Of a stretch of DNA of 64,000 bases, positions 25,497 to 41,300 are shown in pieces. Source of the stretch: Gyrodactylus bullatarudis (lineage: Eukaryota > Platyhelminthes > Monogenea > Gyrodactylidea > Gyrodactylidae). How positions within the stretch are numbered: the stretch's first letter is position 1; each line of letters starts with the position of its first letter. Where the stretch lies: assembly GCA_012064415.1 (NCBI GenBank), contig SSNU01000094.1, positions 302,769 to 366,768 of the forward strand, written 5' to 3'. The position numbers and the translations under genes were made by a program. The notes under the pieces are model-generated. The model saw only the letters and a program-made list of their open reading frames with translations, did not search any database and was not told the origin of the DNA.

Positions 25497-25761
25497 TCCT
25501 TTTTTAGTTTAGTCAATCCCTTTATAAAATATAGGAAAGAACAAGTGTGTGTCTAGTCATATCATTGACATGTCTATCTTACACTCAGTACACTCAGTAC
25601 ATGTGTAGATACAGGAATAGACCGATGTATTCATTTCAGAGTGTTTGCAGTGTGTTTTGTGGGAATAAAATCTATTCACGAAACACACTTCAAACTCACT
25701 GAGTTACAAAACACACTAGGGTGTTTTGTATACACACTAAGTCACAGAACACACTGTAACA
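25497..25761 (-). repeat. Right terminal inverted repeat of the Ginger-like element
   Basis: 265 bp, nearly identical to the left arm in reverse complement. It ends CACACTGTAACA at 25761 and contains two copies of the 9-bp unit found three times in the left arm. Confidence 0.9.
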
Positions 25762-26800
25762 TATATATATGAAAACCCATTCAACAAAGAATTTGCATAG
25801 GATTTAGGTTATTACACACAGTAGATGATTAAAGTGGCATCATGAGAGTTTGATCTTCATTTCCCACCCTAATGATAATGTAGTATTTTCACAACACTAG
25901 TTTGACTTAACTTCTTTACTCTAGAGTTTATGCAAAACTCTAGCTTCATTGATTAAATCCGATTGCACTGATAATAGAGTAATTCTTTTTCTAGATAATT
26001 TTTGTGATTTGCACACTTATACCGAGAGAAAAACTAATACTTATTTCATATACATTTCGCAAATGACTTGTGCTCTTTTACGTCTTGATACAGGCTGTGT
26101 AATAAACAGTATGTATTTGAAAACTGTATCTTAATTCAAATCTTATTACTGAAAATTTTTTTAATAGATTCATATTGCAGAGATATGAATTAAAGGCAAG
26201 AAGGAATTAATTGTATGCAAATAATAATTCAAGATATAAATCGATGATTTCTCTCTTCTGCAGTTCTGGCTACAACAATACCTTGTATGATTAGATTTAT
26301 AAAGGAAGAAAACTTTGGCTGAATGCATAACATTAATTTATTTCGAGTATAAATAAATTTGGGAAACAAGATTATGGATTCATTGGTTGTTTAAAAAATT
26401 TATTCACAACTTCCATTATGAAAATTGTGTCAAAGTGACAGCCAACTCGAGATAAAATGGCCTTTTCTCTGCAAGAGTTTTCTCCAAATGTGGGAATGTC
26501 GGGCAAATTTATTTAGGTACATAGAGGAGCATTTATAACATGCCAATTACCAATGCATTATAGAATAGTTATAAATCATTTTATGTACACATTGGGTTGC
26601 TTGTACAATGTAAATTCAATGGTATCTATCATACTTGTGGATAGTACGCATACGCATACTATTATATTAATAATAAGTAATATTGTGATTCTATATGAAA
26701 GGATAATTAAATATAAAGAGGAAAGTAAAAAGATTGTTCAACTTTTAAAAAATTGGAAAGCTGTTCAAAATGTCGTATTACAATATTATTTTTGAAATTA
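25762..26800. other. Intergenic stretch between the Ginger-like element and SERCA
   Basis: AT-rich, no exon recognised. The short frames at 25949 and 26553 have no family features. The SERCA 3' UTR must start at the right-hand edge and run leftward into it. Confidence 0.45.
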
Positions 26801-30003
<3,203 letters not shown>

Positions 30004-30150
30004 CCCTTGCAGATAAGATGCCGTTTGAATTGAGTGGTTAGACGTGTTATCCGCAAATTGGAAATAAGTTTTTAAACAAAATGTGTCTAACGAAAAATGT
30101 ATTTTGTTTTGTTAGATTATAACTTTAGTCCATTTAAACTTTTGTACTCA
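30004..30150. promoter_or_regulatory. Putative bidirectional promoter, SERCA / UBE2G1
   Basis: 147 bases between two divergent start codons. It includes a stretch of TTTT/AAAA and ATTTTGTTTTGTTAG; no specific factor site can be assigned. Confidence 0.5.
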
Positions 30151-30705
30151 ATGAATAGCCCTGCCAAACTTCTATTAGCCAAGGAATTAGCAGGTTTCTG
30201 TCTATATTTTTAATTTTTAGCCCTTCAAAAGTCATCTACGGAAGGATTCTCAGCTGGACTTGTTGATGATAGTGATATATTTAAGTGGCAAATTCTGGTA
30301 ATTGGCCCTCCAGATACTCCATAGTAAGTAATTTCCTTAATTTTCAGCGAGGGAGGTTTCTTCAAGTCAACACTAACTTTTCCAAAGGATTACCCTCTTC
30401 ATCCACCTAAAATGAAATTCGAATCAAAGATTTGGCATCCTAACATCTCTGAAGATGGCGAAGTTTGTATTTCAATATTACACGAACCAGGTGAAGATAA
30501 ATATGGTTATGAGAATCCAGAAGAGAGATGGCTTCCAGTTAGATCTGTCGAAAGCATAATTACTTCTGTAATCTCTATGCTTTCTAGCCCTAATTGTGAC
30601 AGTCCAGCAAATGTTGACGCCGCTAAGCAATTGAGAGAAGATCCCGAAGGTTATAAGAGTAAAGTACAAACTATTGTTCGTGAATCCCTTGATTCAATTC
30701 TATGA
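30151..30705 (+). CDS. UBE2G1: Ubiquitin-conjugating enzyme E2 G1
   Basis: E2 enzyme of the UBC7/UBE2G class, used in K48-linked chain building. Exons 30151-30193, 30221-30323 and 30348-30705 give 167 aa, the normal family size. Introns are only 27 and 24 nt. Shown by IGPPDTPYEGGFFKSTLTFP, the H79-P80-N81 triad in KIWHPN, catalytic Cys89 in GEVCISILHE, and the acidic loop EPGEDKYGYENPEERWLP that marks the G-type E2s. The C-terminal DSPANVDAAK is also family-typical. The tyrosine of DTPYEGG is split by the 24-nt intron. The start is the only ATG that gives the expected N-terminal helix. Confidence 0.97.
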
Positions 30706-31019
30706 TATATCAAAATTACGCTAGCCAATTTTGGCATATTCAAGATCAAATATAATGCAATAACAACTAAATTACTTTTATTTTGAATGAGAAAATCGAT
30801 TGGGCTCCTTAATATTGAAATATAAAATATTTTCTGAAATTGGCAAATATCTTCAGTTTTTGAGTAAATTTCATCTCTTGTTGCATCTCAAGCCACATAC
30901 CCTTGACTATTTCAAATAATGCAATATACATCTGTTGTAGAGAATTATTTAAAGTAAAATCACATAAAAAATATTCTGAAGGTTCTATTAGAACTCTTGG
31001 AGATTATTTTTAACAAGTA

Positions 31020-32183
31020 CTATATTCCTCTTAATTTAGTTACAATCAATAGTCTTAGAGTCTGGTCGAAACCAGCTGAAACTGCTAAACCCATTTTTTC
31101 AGGACACCAGTCAAATGAGTTGATAGGTTGAGAAGAAAGGGTCATTGTCTGTAATAAATCCAATTGGCCCATTACTCCTTCCTCAGCTTTTACATTGTCT
31201 CCATTAACTTCCTCGAATACTTCGCGTTTTCTTTTCAAGGGATAGTTGTATTTCCAAAGAGAAACAGTTCCAGAACCAGAGGATGTCATAAAGATATCCC
31301 TTTGTTGTGGCAAATGCTTTACCTGCCAAATTGTGGAATTATTAACCTTTTCACATAAGGATGAATAGCCCTTTTTCGGATGCTTTGTTCTTAAATCGAA
31401 AACATGCATGTTTCCTTCTAGTGTGGTTGCCACTAGTTTATTCATTTCAATGTCTTTCCTATCAAATTCTAAAGATACAACACCATTCTTCAGATTAAGC
31501 TCCCACGTAGTCTTCATTGTTCGAAGGTCAAACATTTTCACATCACCATTATCATAGCCAGCAACAATACACCTATCATACTTTGTGTAGGCATTACCGA
31601 AAGCAACCGACCAACAATCTCTTCTTGATTGATCTTTGTTATTGTCAGGCAAATTGGATTTGATTGTAACAACAGGAGTGTTCTTTTGACGCGGATCCCA
31701 GACTTTAACTGAGCCATCTCGACTTCCTGTTAATATTTCAGGGGCTCCCTCACCAATTCCCATACCACCTACTGAGTCTAGACAGTTGATGATTTCATCA
31801 TGAGCCTGTACTCCATAAACAGGCTGATCTAATCTATTGTCTTTTTCTATGTTCCATATAGCCATTCTTCCATCGAAGGATCCTGTTGCTAAATGATAAG
31901 ATGGAATAGGGGATGCACCAAAAGAACAGCATTTAAAAGAACTAGATTTTTCTGACTAAAATAATGGTTTAATTTAACAGAATAAAAATTCGAGAATAAT
32001 AAAACTAACCTCTGAGAGTAAGTTAACATCATTTGTTGTTATGTCGAAAATTTGAAGTTTTCCTGTATTTCTAGTAGTTGCGCCAACGACAACAAATTTA
32101 GAGGATATAGGGATCCATTTTGTGTCAAATATGGTGTAATCAAGAGATTTGCAAACATGAGCTATAATTTGTGGTCTGTCCAT
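31020..32183 (-). CDS. DNAAF10: WD repeat protein 92 / dynein axonemal assembly factor 10
   Basis: WD40 propeller protein that works with R2TP-type chaperones in dynein arm pre-assembly. Exons 32010-32183 and 31020-31955 give 369 aa (human about 357); the 54-nt intron is phase 0. Family landmarks: RPQIIAHVCKSLDYTIFDTKW near the start (RPQIIAH is exact), GIGEGAPEILTGSRDGSVKV, VWDPRQK, RDCWSVAFGNAY, NGVVSLEFDRKDIEMNKLVA and the end VTKLRGI. The frame is open upstream to an ATG at 32240. I chose 32183 because MDRPQIIAH begins where the family begins, but 19 extra residues are possible. Confidence 0.95.
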
Positions 32184-32333
32184 AACTACTAGGTTTCTAT
32201 GGTAAAATCTAATCTGTTGGAAATTCGAATTCACACTCAAAATAACTTTTTAATTTAGTTAATTCATTATTGTTTTATTATGTGTTTAGTAAAATTTTTA
32301 AATTGGAAATATGAAACTGAAATCATCAGTGAA
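32184..32333. promoter_or_regulatory. Putative bidirectional promoter, DNAAF10 / LRP5/6
   Basis: 150 bases between the chosen start codons. If the upstream ATGs at 32240 (minus) and 32280 (plus) are used instead, only 39 bases remain. AT-rich, no assignable sites. Confidence 0.45.
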
Positions 32334-35300
32334 ATGAATTTTTTATTGTTTGTCGTGATAATATCATTTGGGGATCAAATTGGTTCAACCACAAGTCCTT
32401 TTGTAATATTCAATGAAATGAATATCGGTTTTTATCCTGAAAAGATACAGTATCCATTACCAAAACAGTGCAAAAATCGTTTATATGAATCTAACAATTA
32501 TATTCTATTCTGCATTGAAATTTCTCAAAAGCAAGACTTTTCGATTTTGAAAGCATTCGATATAAAGTCTACTCAGCTCTTAAACTCAATTGTAATCACT
32601 GGCTCTTTTCCGCAAATTTTAGGAATAAACAACGATGGTATTGTGCTAATTAAAGACTTTTCAAACTCCTCAATCGTTGCATTAGAGTTTGATTTTAACA
32701 CTCACTCAATATCTAATAGTGTGAAGCTGATCAAGTCTGAGGGTGATTTACTCGAAATTGCTTTGGATGAGGAGCTCAAGTAAAACTTAATCTAAAATTT
32801 ACTCTTTAGAATCATTTACGTCTTGGTAAACAGTGCTACAGGGGATAAGAGAATAAACTCATTTGATTATTTTGGAAAGAAGCTTTCTTTCGATATTGCA
32901 GTTCCAGCCAGCACAAAAAGTCTTAAATATGACTTAGGATTTCTCTATTGGTTGAATACACAAGACCAAAGTCTAAGTTCTCTTCATGTACTATCGAAGA
33001 AGCAGGGGAATTACCAACAATTGAAAAGTTAGTCATTGATTTCCTATCTTAAGTAATGCATTTATTTATCATTAAAATATTCAATATGTTACTACATGTC
33101 TGCATTGCACTGTAATAAACAGTAAATTCCGAAGAAGATGACTCATTCAAAAAATACTCTTGTTACTTTTTTCTTACCACTAAAAATATATACAGTATTT
33201 CCCCATTTATTATAACAGCATATGTATGAGTCATAGAAATTAATATGGACAGACGATTGCTAGATAAATCTGTTGCATTGAAAAAAACCTGTTCTGATAA
33301 GGGTCTGTGAATGCTAAAATACATACTATTTTATATAAAGAATAATTTTTCATTTTCGAACATTTTCAGATATTGAGGATTATGATGTTCACAATGGCTC
33401 AATCATTTTGAAGGTAACAAAGCCAATGTTAGGCTGGTATGAAGGAAAGGATATTTTCCATTCGTACAGACAAATCAATGCATCAGATGTTATTCTACCA
33501 ATCAAAATCTCCCCTAACATCATCAATCCAAAAGATGTAATTTACCTGAAAAAACATCCACCTACTTGTAAGTATTTATTATTATTTTTTTTTTTCACTT
33601 TTCTATTTGATGCTTCCAATAGATTCTTTAGCAAAAACTAAATTTAAAAATTTTGATATGCATAAATCCCATCATACCTAAAATTATTAATTTTTCCCAA
33701 ATTGACCAGATTGTATTCAGGGTATATTCAGAATATATTTAATACTATAATTTTAATGGGAAAATCTGACTTTAAAGATCATAGTGTCTCATTTCTCGTA
33801 GTAAAATTCATTGAAAAAATAGTGGCGCGAATTCGAAAATTTGACATCTTCAATTGGACCTTTGCCTTATGTAAATTAAATTTAGAACCTAAGGTTCAAT
33901 AAGAATTTCCTCGTCGCTTATTTTCTATCAAATGATAGAATAAACTTGAAAAGTTAAAAAATCATACCTTACCCTAATATAATAATATGTAAAATAATTT
34001 TCAGCTAACTCAATCACTGGAACTTGCAGTCCATATTGGATGAGAAAGATGGAAACTGATGGGAAATGCTCTAAAAGCGCAATTTGCATTCCAGCGAGAA
34101 TAAATGAGACGGACAAAGTCCTAAATTACTCGTGCAGAACAAACCAAATTGTGCCGGAAGATCAGTATACGTTTATTGTGTTGACAAATAATCGGATATT
34201 ATTGCAAAAGAGTCCAAATGTGACAAAAACTATCCTTCATTCATCCAATATTCTCTCAATACAACAAGATCATTTGAATAAATTCATATATTGGAATAAC
34301 GGATCAGTCTATCGGACATCATTTCACCAAAAGAATTGTAAGCTGTATTGATATTTTTACTGTAATTTTGGAAATTTCATACGATTGTTTCTTCTATAGG
34401 CTTCTTAATAAAATAAATTCCACATAAAGTTAAGTTTCAAGTCTTGAATTTTCAAACTGGATATGGTCATCGCAATGTGAGAGAAACAAAACATTGGAAA
34501 CAAACTAAATTTTATTTGAAATAATTAAGAAGCATATTGTGATTATCAGGTACAAAAGAGAATAATTTTTGGTTATATACCTAAATCAGGCTTATTTTAT
34601 ATCTGTATTAGAGAGCCAATTCTTTAAAACTTATTCTAGCCTCAATCTCATCTTTAAGATAATCAAAAACTAAGCAATTTTCCCATAAAATCACATGTTT
34701 TCGAGTTTGTTCTGACATACGAAATCTCAATTGAAAATGACAACTCTTGAACACGCTTCAAGATTTTTCCAATGAGTTTTACTACAAGAAATTAGAAAAT
34801 TGAAAAAATAGGTGCAAATTAATATTAAGTTGTTTCAAAAGTTTGACTATAACCTTGTTCGCTTGCTACCTGTCTTCTGGCTTGTATTGGTCTATATGTA
34901 AAAAAAGAAAGGGAAGAGAAAGGTGTAGTATTTCTTAAAGAATAAGGATTATAAAAATTACAGTGATTGTTATAGTAATCAGAATTATTAGAGTAAGAAC
35001 TCTGATAATATAATTCATCACTCTGATTACTATAACAATCACTGTAATTTTTATAATCCTTATTCTTTAAGAAATACCACACCTTTCTCTCCCCTTTCTT
35101 TCTCTACAGATAGACCAATACAAGCCAGAAGACAACATAGTCAGGTAGCAGGCGAACAACGTTATAGTCAATCTATGCCGAACAGCTCCCTGAAGAACTA
35201 CTTGGTTTAAAATTATGTTTCAAAAGTATTGTGAAAATTATAATAAACTTTATAGGCAAATTTCTTTATGAAATATATGCAGAAAAACATCAAGTTACAC

Positions 35301-38300
35301 ATCAAAATATTCAACATTTTTTTCTTCACATTTCTGCCAACTTTCTGGTCCAAAACATCTTGTATTGAATAGCAGAGTTTGCCTTTCAGATGATGTTATA
35401 GTGATCTGAAAAGTTTTCAGGGCAAGATCTGGACTGTAAGAATAATGTGTATACTTATTTTTCTAGTCGGTTTGACAGAACTGGTCATCCAATACAAAGA
35501 GCCGATAGATGCCTTTCAAATTGATTACCTCTCCAACAGTATTTACTGGTCAGCTGATAATATATGGATTTCGAAAATGACACAAAATCCAATGGAACAA
35601 TTCCCTGATCAGGGCTATAACAATGCTATTTCGCTATTGAGCCTCTCAAGATTCAAGCCTGACCATTGGAGCATTTCACTGAGGAAAGAGGACACCTTGT
35701 CCTTGGACTTGGAGAACAAATACCTCTTTTTTATTCAAGTGGAAAAGGTCAACGACCAGAAAAAGTTGATCAGCTCCCTCTTGGGCAGTTGGCTTGATGG
35801 ATCGAATCAACGAGTCCTCTATGAGACGTTCAGTCAAATCGAGTCCTTGGCTTGTTATCCGAGAGAGAGGCTAATCTTTTTCCTTGAAACCTCGCCGAAT
35901 GATGAGACAAAGATTGGAATCGGAACAAAAAAAATGCTCAAAGTCATCACCTATGGGAGTGCGCAGAAATCGAATGAGGCCCATGTTTTTTTCAAAAAGT
36001 TTACCAAACACGTCTCAATGGAATACGATGTGATTGACAAGGTTAAAATTCAGGGCAACTTTCTGTTCCTCATCAATCTTAAAGGAATAATCATCCAGAG
36101 TTATAACCTCCTGACAAAACTCTTTATTGACAAGGTTCAAGTGAATTCAAGGCTGGATGGACAACTCATGCTGAATGAAAACTTTCAAGATATCATCATA
36201 ATCAATGAAAATGACACAGAGGAGTATGGTAAGAAATTTTCCCAATTGAACATCCGAATGTAAAGCTTACCATTTGAAGAAAGAAATCATTTTTATGAAA
36301 AAAATGAGAGAATCTTTCAAATTTTGATTTAAAGCCAAACTCCCATATTTTTGAGCTTTGAACTAAAAATATTTATTGATTTGAAAGTCAGAGAGAGTGG
36401 TCAAAAGAAGTTTATCAGGATCAAGATAGGAAAAGAAAATCAATTAGGCTGAATCAGATCTAAGGATGAATCTTATTATCATTTGGGAGATGGATTTCGA
36501 TTTTAAAAATCACTTTTAAAATCAATCAAAATTTTCAGCTCAAAGATCAAAATTTGGGAATTGGGAGGCAAATCGAATTTTTTCTTCAAATGGTAAAAGA
36601 AAGCAACAGTCTCAGGATTTCTAAAGTTTTTAGAGATATTCGAACAAGGGTTTTAGAGTTCTCTTTCCATAATTATAAGAATTACTGTCATTACTCATAG
36701 ATCATCAAAATTATGAACTAAAAAAACTCATCATTAACCGTTTTAGTTTTTTCCTACTTAGTTTCTTTTGGAATTAAAATTGAACCATAGAAAATCTAGT
36801 TTATGGATTCACTTCAGTATCGTCTGAAAGTAAATTTTGATTTCTTGGCTATACTTCCGGTTTTAAAAATTTGTGAGATTTAGATAATTTAATATCCGTG
36901 AAAATGGCGATTCTATCAAAATATAATAGGTTTCTTTATCTAATTTTAGACATTATAAACTTCTCTTGACAATGCTCTTACCTTAGTATCTAAACCTAAT
37001 TGACATGAAGATGTGAATTTACTCAAAAAAAATCAACATTAGACGAAGAATTCGAATTCGCCTGCAGAAATTCGTAATTAAACCATTTTTGAATTTTTTG
37101 ATTATCCTTATCTTGGAAATAGTTAGTTTCTCTCCATAATAAGTGTATTTCTTGATAATTCCCAATATATATATTTTAAGTTCTTGATTAAGTTTTTAAA
37201 ATCATTTTACACTGCTTTGAAATGCAATGATTAATCAAAGCTAATTTAATGGAACAGAAAATAATTCAAGATAAACTTGAAATATCTGCACATTAATTTG
37301 TGACCAAATAAGTCGAATAAGTTGCCTTCATTAAAAACTTCTTTTAGAACTTTTATTTAACAATCCATGCCGCAAAGATGAAAAAGAAAGATGCTCACAT
37401 TTTTGCTTCTCCTTGCCCGGGCCAGAAATGTTGCACTACTGTACATGTCCCTATGGTCGATCTTTGGACAGCAAACGCCAGGAATGCGTCTCATCGTCCC
37501 TGGCTGTTATCTATAGTGTGAAAAACTTTGGACTTCGCCGAGTCTACCTCTCACAAACCAATGATCAAATCAATTTTTTGAATCGGTAATTCATATGATA
37601 AATTGAAAACTAATATAATTCTAATTTTGAACCAAGTAGTTCTTCAGAGTTCGGCATAGATTGACTATAACGTTCTTCGCTTGCTACCTGACTATGTTGT
37701 CTTCTGGCTTGTATTGGTCTATCTGTATGAAAAGAAAAGGAAGGGTGTAGTATTTCATAAAAAAACAAGGATTATAAAAATTATACTATCAGAGTTATTA
37801 AAAGCTTAGGATACTTAAAATCTTGGATGCCCAATCAAAAAATTAAACCAATCAGATTTCTTCTCAACTTTAATCAATCAATTCTAACCAACGATTTCCA
37901 ATATTTATATCCATCTTATTACCATTTGATCGATACTACACCTTTCTCTCCCCTTTCTTTTGCTACAGATAGACCAATACAAGCCAGAAAAGAACATAGT
38001 CAGGTAGCAAGCGAGCAACGTAATAGTTGATATAATTCTTCCAAACGTAATATTTAAATATTCCTAGAAATCAGGACAATTCAAGACATCTGGAGATGGA
38101 GAGAACACTAAAGAAGACGTTTGCTTCCGCTCTGTTCATTCCAAATATCCTTGATTATGGAAGGGTGTCGATTGAAACCCTTTTCCATCACTCAATGCCG
38201 ATATCATCAGCCTTTCAACATTTATCCAACGACAAATACTCGAATAACATCAAAATTTTGGATATTCATCTCCTCGAAGAAAGATTGTATTGGGTTGATC

Positions 38301-41300
38301 TGAAATTTCCTAATGTAAGTTGCTTTATCGAGGATCGAAAAAAATAAAATTTCACTTTTAACTGATAATAAAGTTTCAAAAGACCTGATTTTTTTGTGCA
38401 CAAAGCTAATTTGATGTGGCTATGAGAATTTGTTATCTTCATAAAATACTCGATATTTTTTCTGACAAAAGTTGACCAATTTTTTAAAATTCCATGAGAC
38501 ACCCATTTTCACCCAAGTTCAAAGTGATATGATGAAAGCTTACCATCTGGCTTAACTAGACAAAATATTTTTTATATATTTATGGCTAGAGCTACCACAA
38601 TGCTATTTTTGAACTTAAATTTGAAGAAATCAAGCATATAGATAACTTTGCTTTTTTTAGGAATTATATAAGAAGATATATTTAAAACCAAATGCGCATT
38701 TCTCAAAGGATCATCAGTGGTCTCTCTTTGAAAATGATAAAAGTTAAATTTGAATGAAAAATAATAATTTACAAATTTTGAAAGAAATAGTAAATGTTAA
38801 AGAATATAAGAGTCATGAGTGGAAATAGAAATATAATGTAAGCTGAAAAAACACCAAAAACTCTTCAATAAATAGCAACAGTGAAGAGAAAAAGGTGAAA
38901 AAGCTCACATAGGCCACGGTAGTTGAAGATTAAACGAATAGTTCTTTTGAACACACAAATTAGGTTTATACCTGTTGATGAAGAATTTCTCCTTCACCCA
39001 CACATCTGTGCTGTCATCCCCTGGGTTTTTGTATAAAATAGAAAAATTAGAAATTGAAGCAGCATGGTTTTCCTGTTTTAGATGTCTGGTCACCGCGGTA
39101 TCTTTATTGAGATGATCATGACATCTTGTTGACAATTTCCTAATAGTACGTCCTATGTACGAAGCCCCACAGTCACATTGAAACTTGTAAATCAATAGAG
39201 TCTTTTCTTGAGGGTCAAGTAAATCCTTATGGATTAAACTGAATAATCTCTGGGTTTTAAATACAATTTTCAATTGTATATTGTCATAATGTTGATCGAT
39301 GAGATTGATCAGTTTTCTCCTAACATCATTACTAAAACCATCCCCTTTGAAGTTCAGTTTCATGAAAATTTTTGTTTTCTCGCCTTCTTCTGTATTGACA
39401 ACTTCATCTCTAATCAAAGGTTGATTAATAAATTTGTCCACAAATTTGGCTGGATAACCATTTTCCATCAAACATGACTTCGCCGTCTCTATTTCCTTTG
39501 GTATTTCTACATTTATTTGCTTTTTTTGCTAAATTAATTTTTGATGATATTTTTCCAGTATAAGAAGGAAGAGTATTATCTGGTTATAAGGACAGCTTTA
39601 TTATTAACACCAAGAATACTTTCAGGAACCAAATTAATTACAAGTCCATATCATCGGATGAGACAAGGTTTTCGATAGCAACATAAATATATTATTATTT
39701 TATAATCATAATTATCAAAATGTAAAGCATTCCATAGGTCAAGATTGACAATTTTGCATAATTTGAAAATTTAAATTTATTTAAAATCATTATCTACAGA
39801 CTAAGTACAATGTACTTAGTACATTTATTCCTATTCTATATAATCATTAAAAATACAAAGAATTCTTGGAAATTTTCATCTTCAAATGACTTATTTATCG
39901 TTAAAAAAGTTTACTTGATTCATAGTTAATGTTCTCATGGTTGAAATAAATTACCTTTTAGAAAATTAGCAAAAATAGAATTTTCACGTACCCTATAATT
40001 TATGAGCAAACTCATTGATGAAAAATGTACTTAAAACTTGATTTTATTCAGTGCATCTCAAGAATATTCCTGAATAACACTTCTGAGAACATTGTCTTGT
40101 GTGTCTCATCAAAACAAGAGAGGATCATTTCGCTTTCAGTCGATTGGGAAATGAACAACCTCTATTATATTGTTGAAATCGATTCGCTGACAAGGATTGA
40201 AAGTTTCAAAAAGACCCGCCTTGAAGTATTGGACTTGAAATATCTAGACAGTGATGGCTCTTGGTATCAACTACACAAGAGCAAGAGATTGGCGACAATA
40301 TTCCAAAGGGTCGATCGAACTATAAATAGGGACGTCCCCGTGGGACTACCTGAAGAATTTCTAACAAGTCCCGATATGCACAGAATGATTCTATATCCCT
40401 CAGATGATCAACAGACCAAGTACAACCTCCGTCAAGTTATTGTCCACCAAGAGACAAAAAAGTTATTCGTCTTGAAGACCTCCTCATTCCTTAATAAATC
40501 GATTATTTTACAGTGTGAACTAGATCTTTGTATATTCACAAGAACCAACATTCTATGGGATAATGAAGGCGTTATTGACACTTTTGCAGTTGATCATATG
40601 CGTGAGTCTTTTTCAATAGAAATTAGAAATTAAAAATTGCTCTTAATTTTGAATGTTTTTTAGAATATTTTAAAATCTTTAGAAATGAGAGGTTTATAAA
40701 TAATATAAAGAGAATTAAATAGGTTGACTCTAAATCTGAATTTGAGGGATGTAATGCTTGGAAAAGGATAATAAACCAGTGGAACGTCGGAGGTTGTAAA
40801 TGTCTTCCAATGATGATGGCGGTTTGTTGAATAATGCATTAGCAATTTTTCTAAGCCAAATGCTTTTATAAATAAAGACTTTCTTAGGAAGCATGGTTTA
40901 ACTCTCAGGAACACTTGAGTTTTCTTTGCATGAACACGAGCATCGTGTGTGGAGCGATCAGTTCAGGACTGAGGCAGATTATTTCAAGTTGTCCTGATAG
41001 ATAAGGGAGTTCGGAAGTGTTAGTTCCAGGCCCAATTAATTTTAATCCAGTGCATCATGGATATCGCATAAGTGAAAATACATTTAATTGGAATTTAACC
41101 ATATTTTCCGTTACTTTTAGTATTATCTATTAAATAATATCTAATCAATGATTAGTAATCATTAAAAATGTAGAGTTACTGTTTTTGAGTAATTTTCTAA
41201 TAAAAATGACCTTCTAGACCATCATTTGTCGTGGACCCTTGGAGGGGGCCTCTACATTTATAACTTTAAGACGGAGACGCTCAACAAAATCAGACTAGTT

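Larger units (their letters stand above)
23463..25761 (-). mobile_element. Ginger-like DNA transposon, apparently complete
   Basis: A 2299 bp element bounded by long inverted repeats (23463-23736 and 25497-25761) that begin TGTTACAGTGTGTTC. The two arms differ at about one base and by one unit of a 9-bp tandem repeat, so insertion is recent. It carries one uninterrupted integrase-type transposase. Flanks are TA-rich, so the target duplication (possibly TATA) cannot be fixed. Gypsy-integrase-related transposons with inverted repeats are known as Ginger elements, and this fits that class better than an LTR element, because there is no RT, gag or protease. Confidence 0.85.

Noticed and set aside
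23463..25761. LTR retrotransposon because of the integrase
   Set aside because: The terminal repeats are inverted, not direct, and there is no RT, RNase H, protease or gag.
32334..36263. LRP5/6 exons 1-5 as a separate small YWTD gene
   Set aside because: Splice phases join smoothly to exon 6 onward and the propeller-EGF order only makes sense as one receptor.
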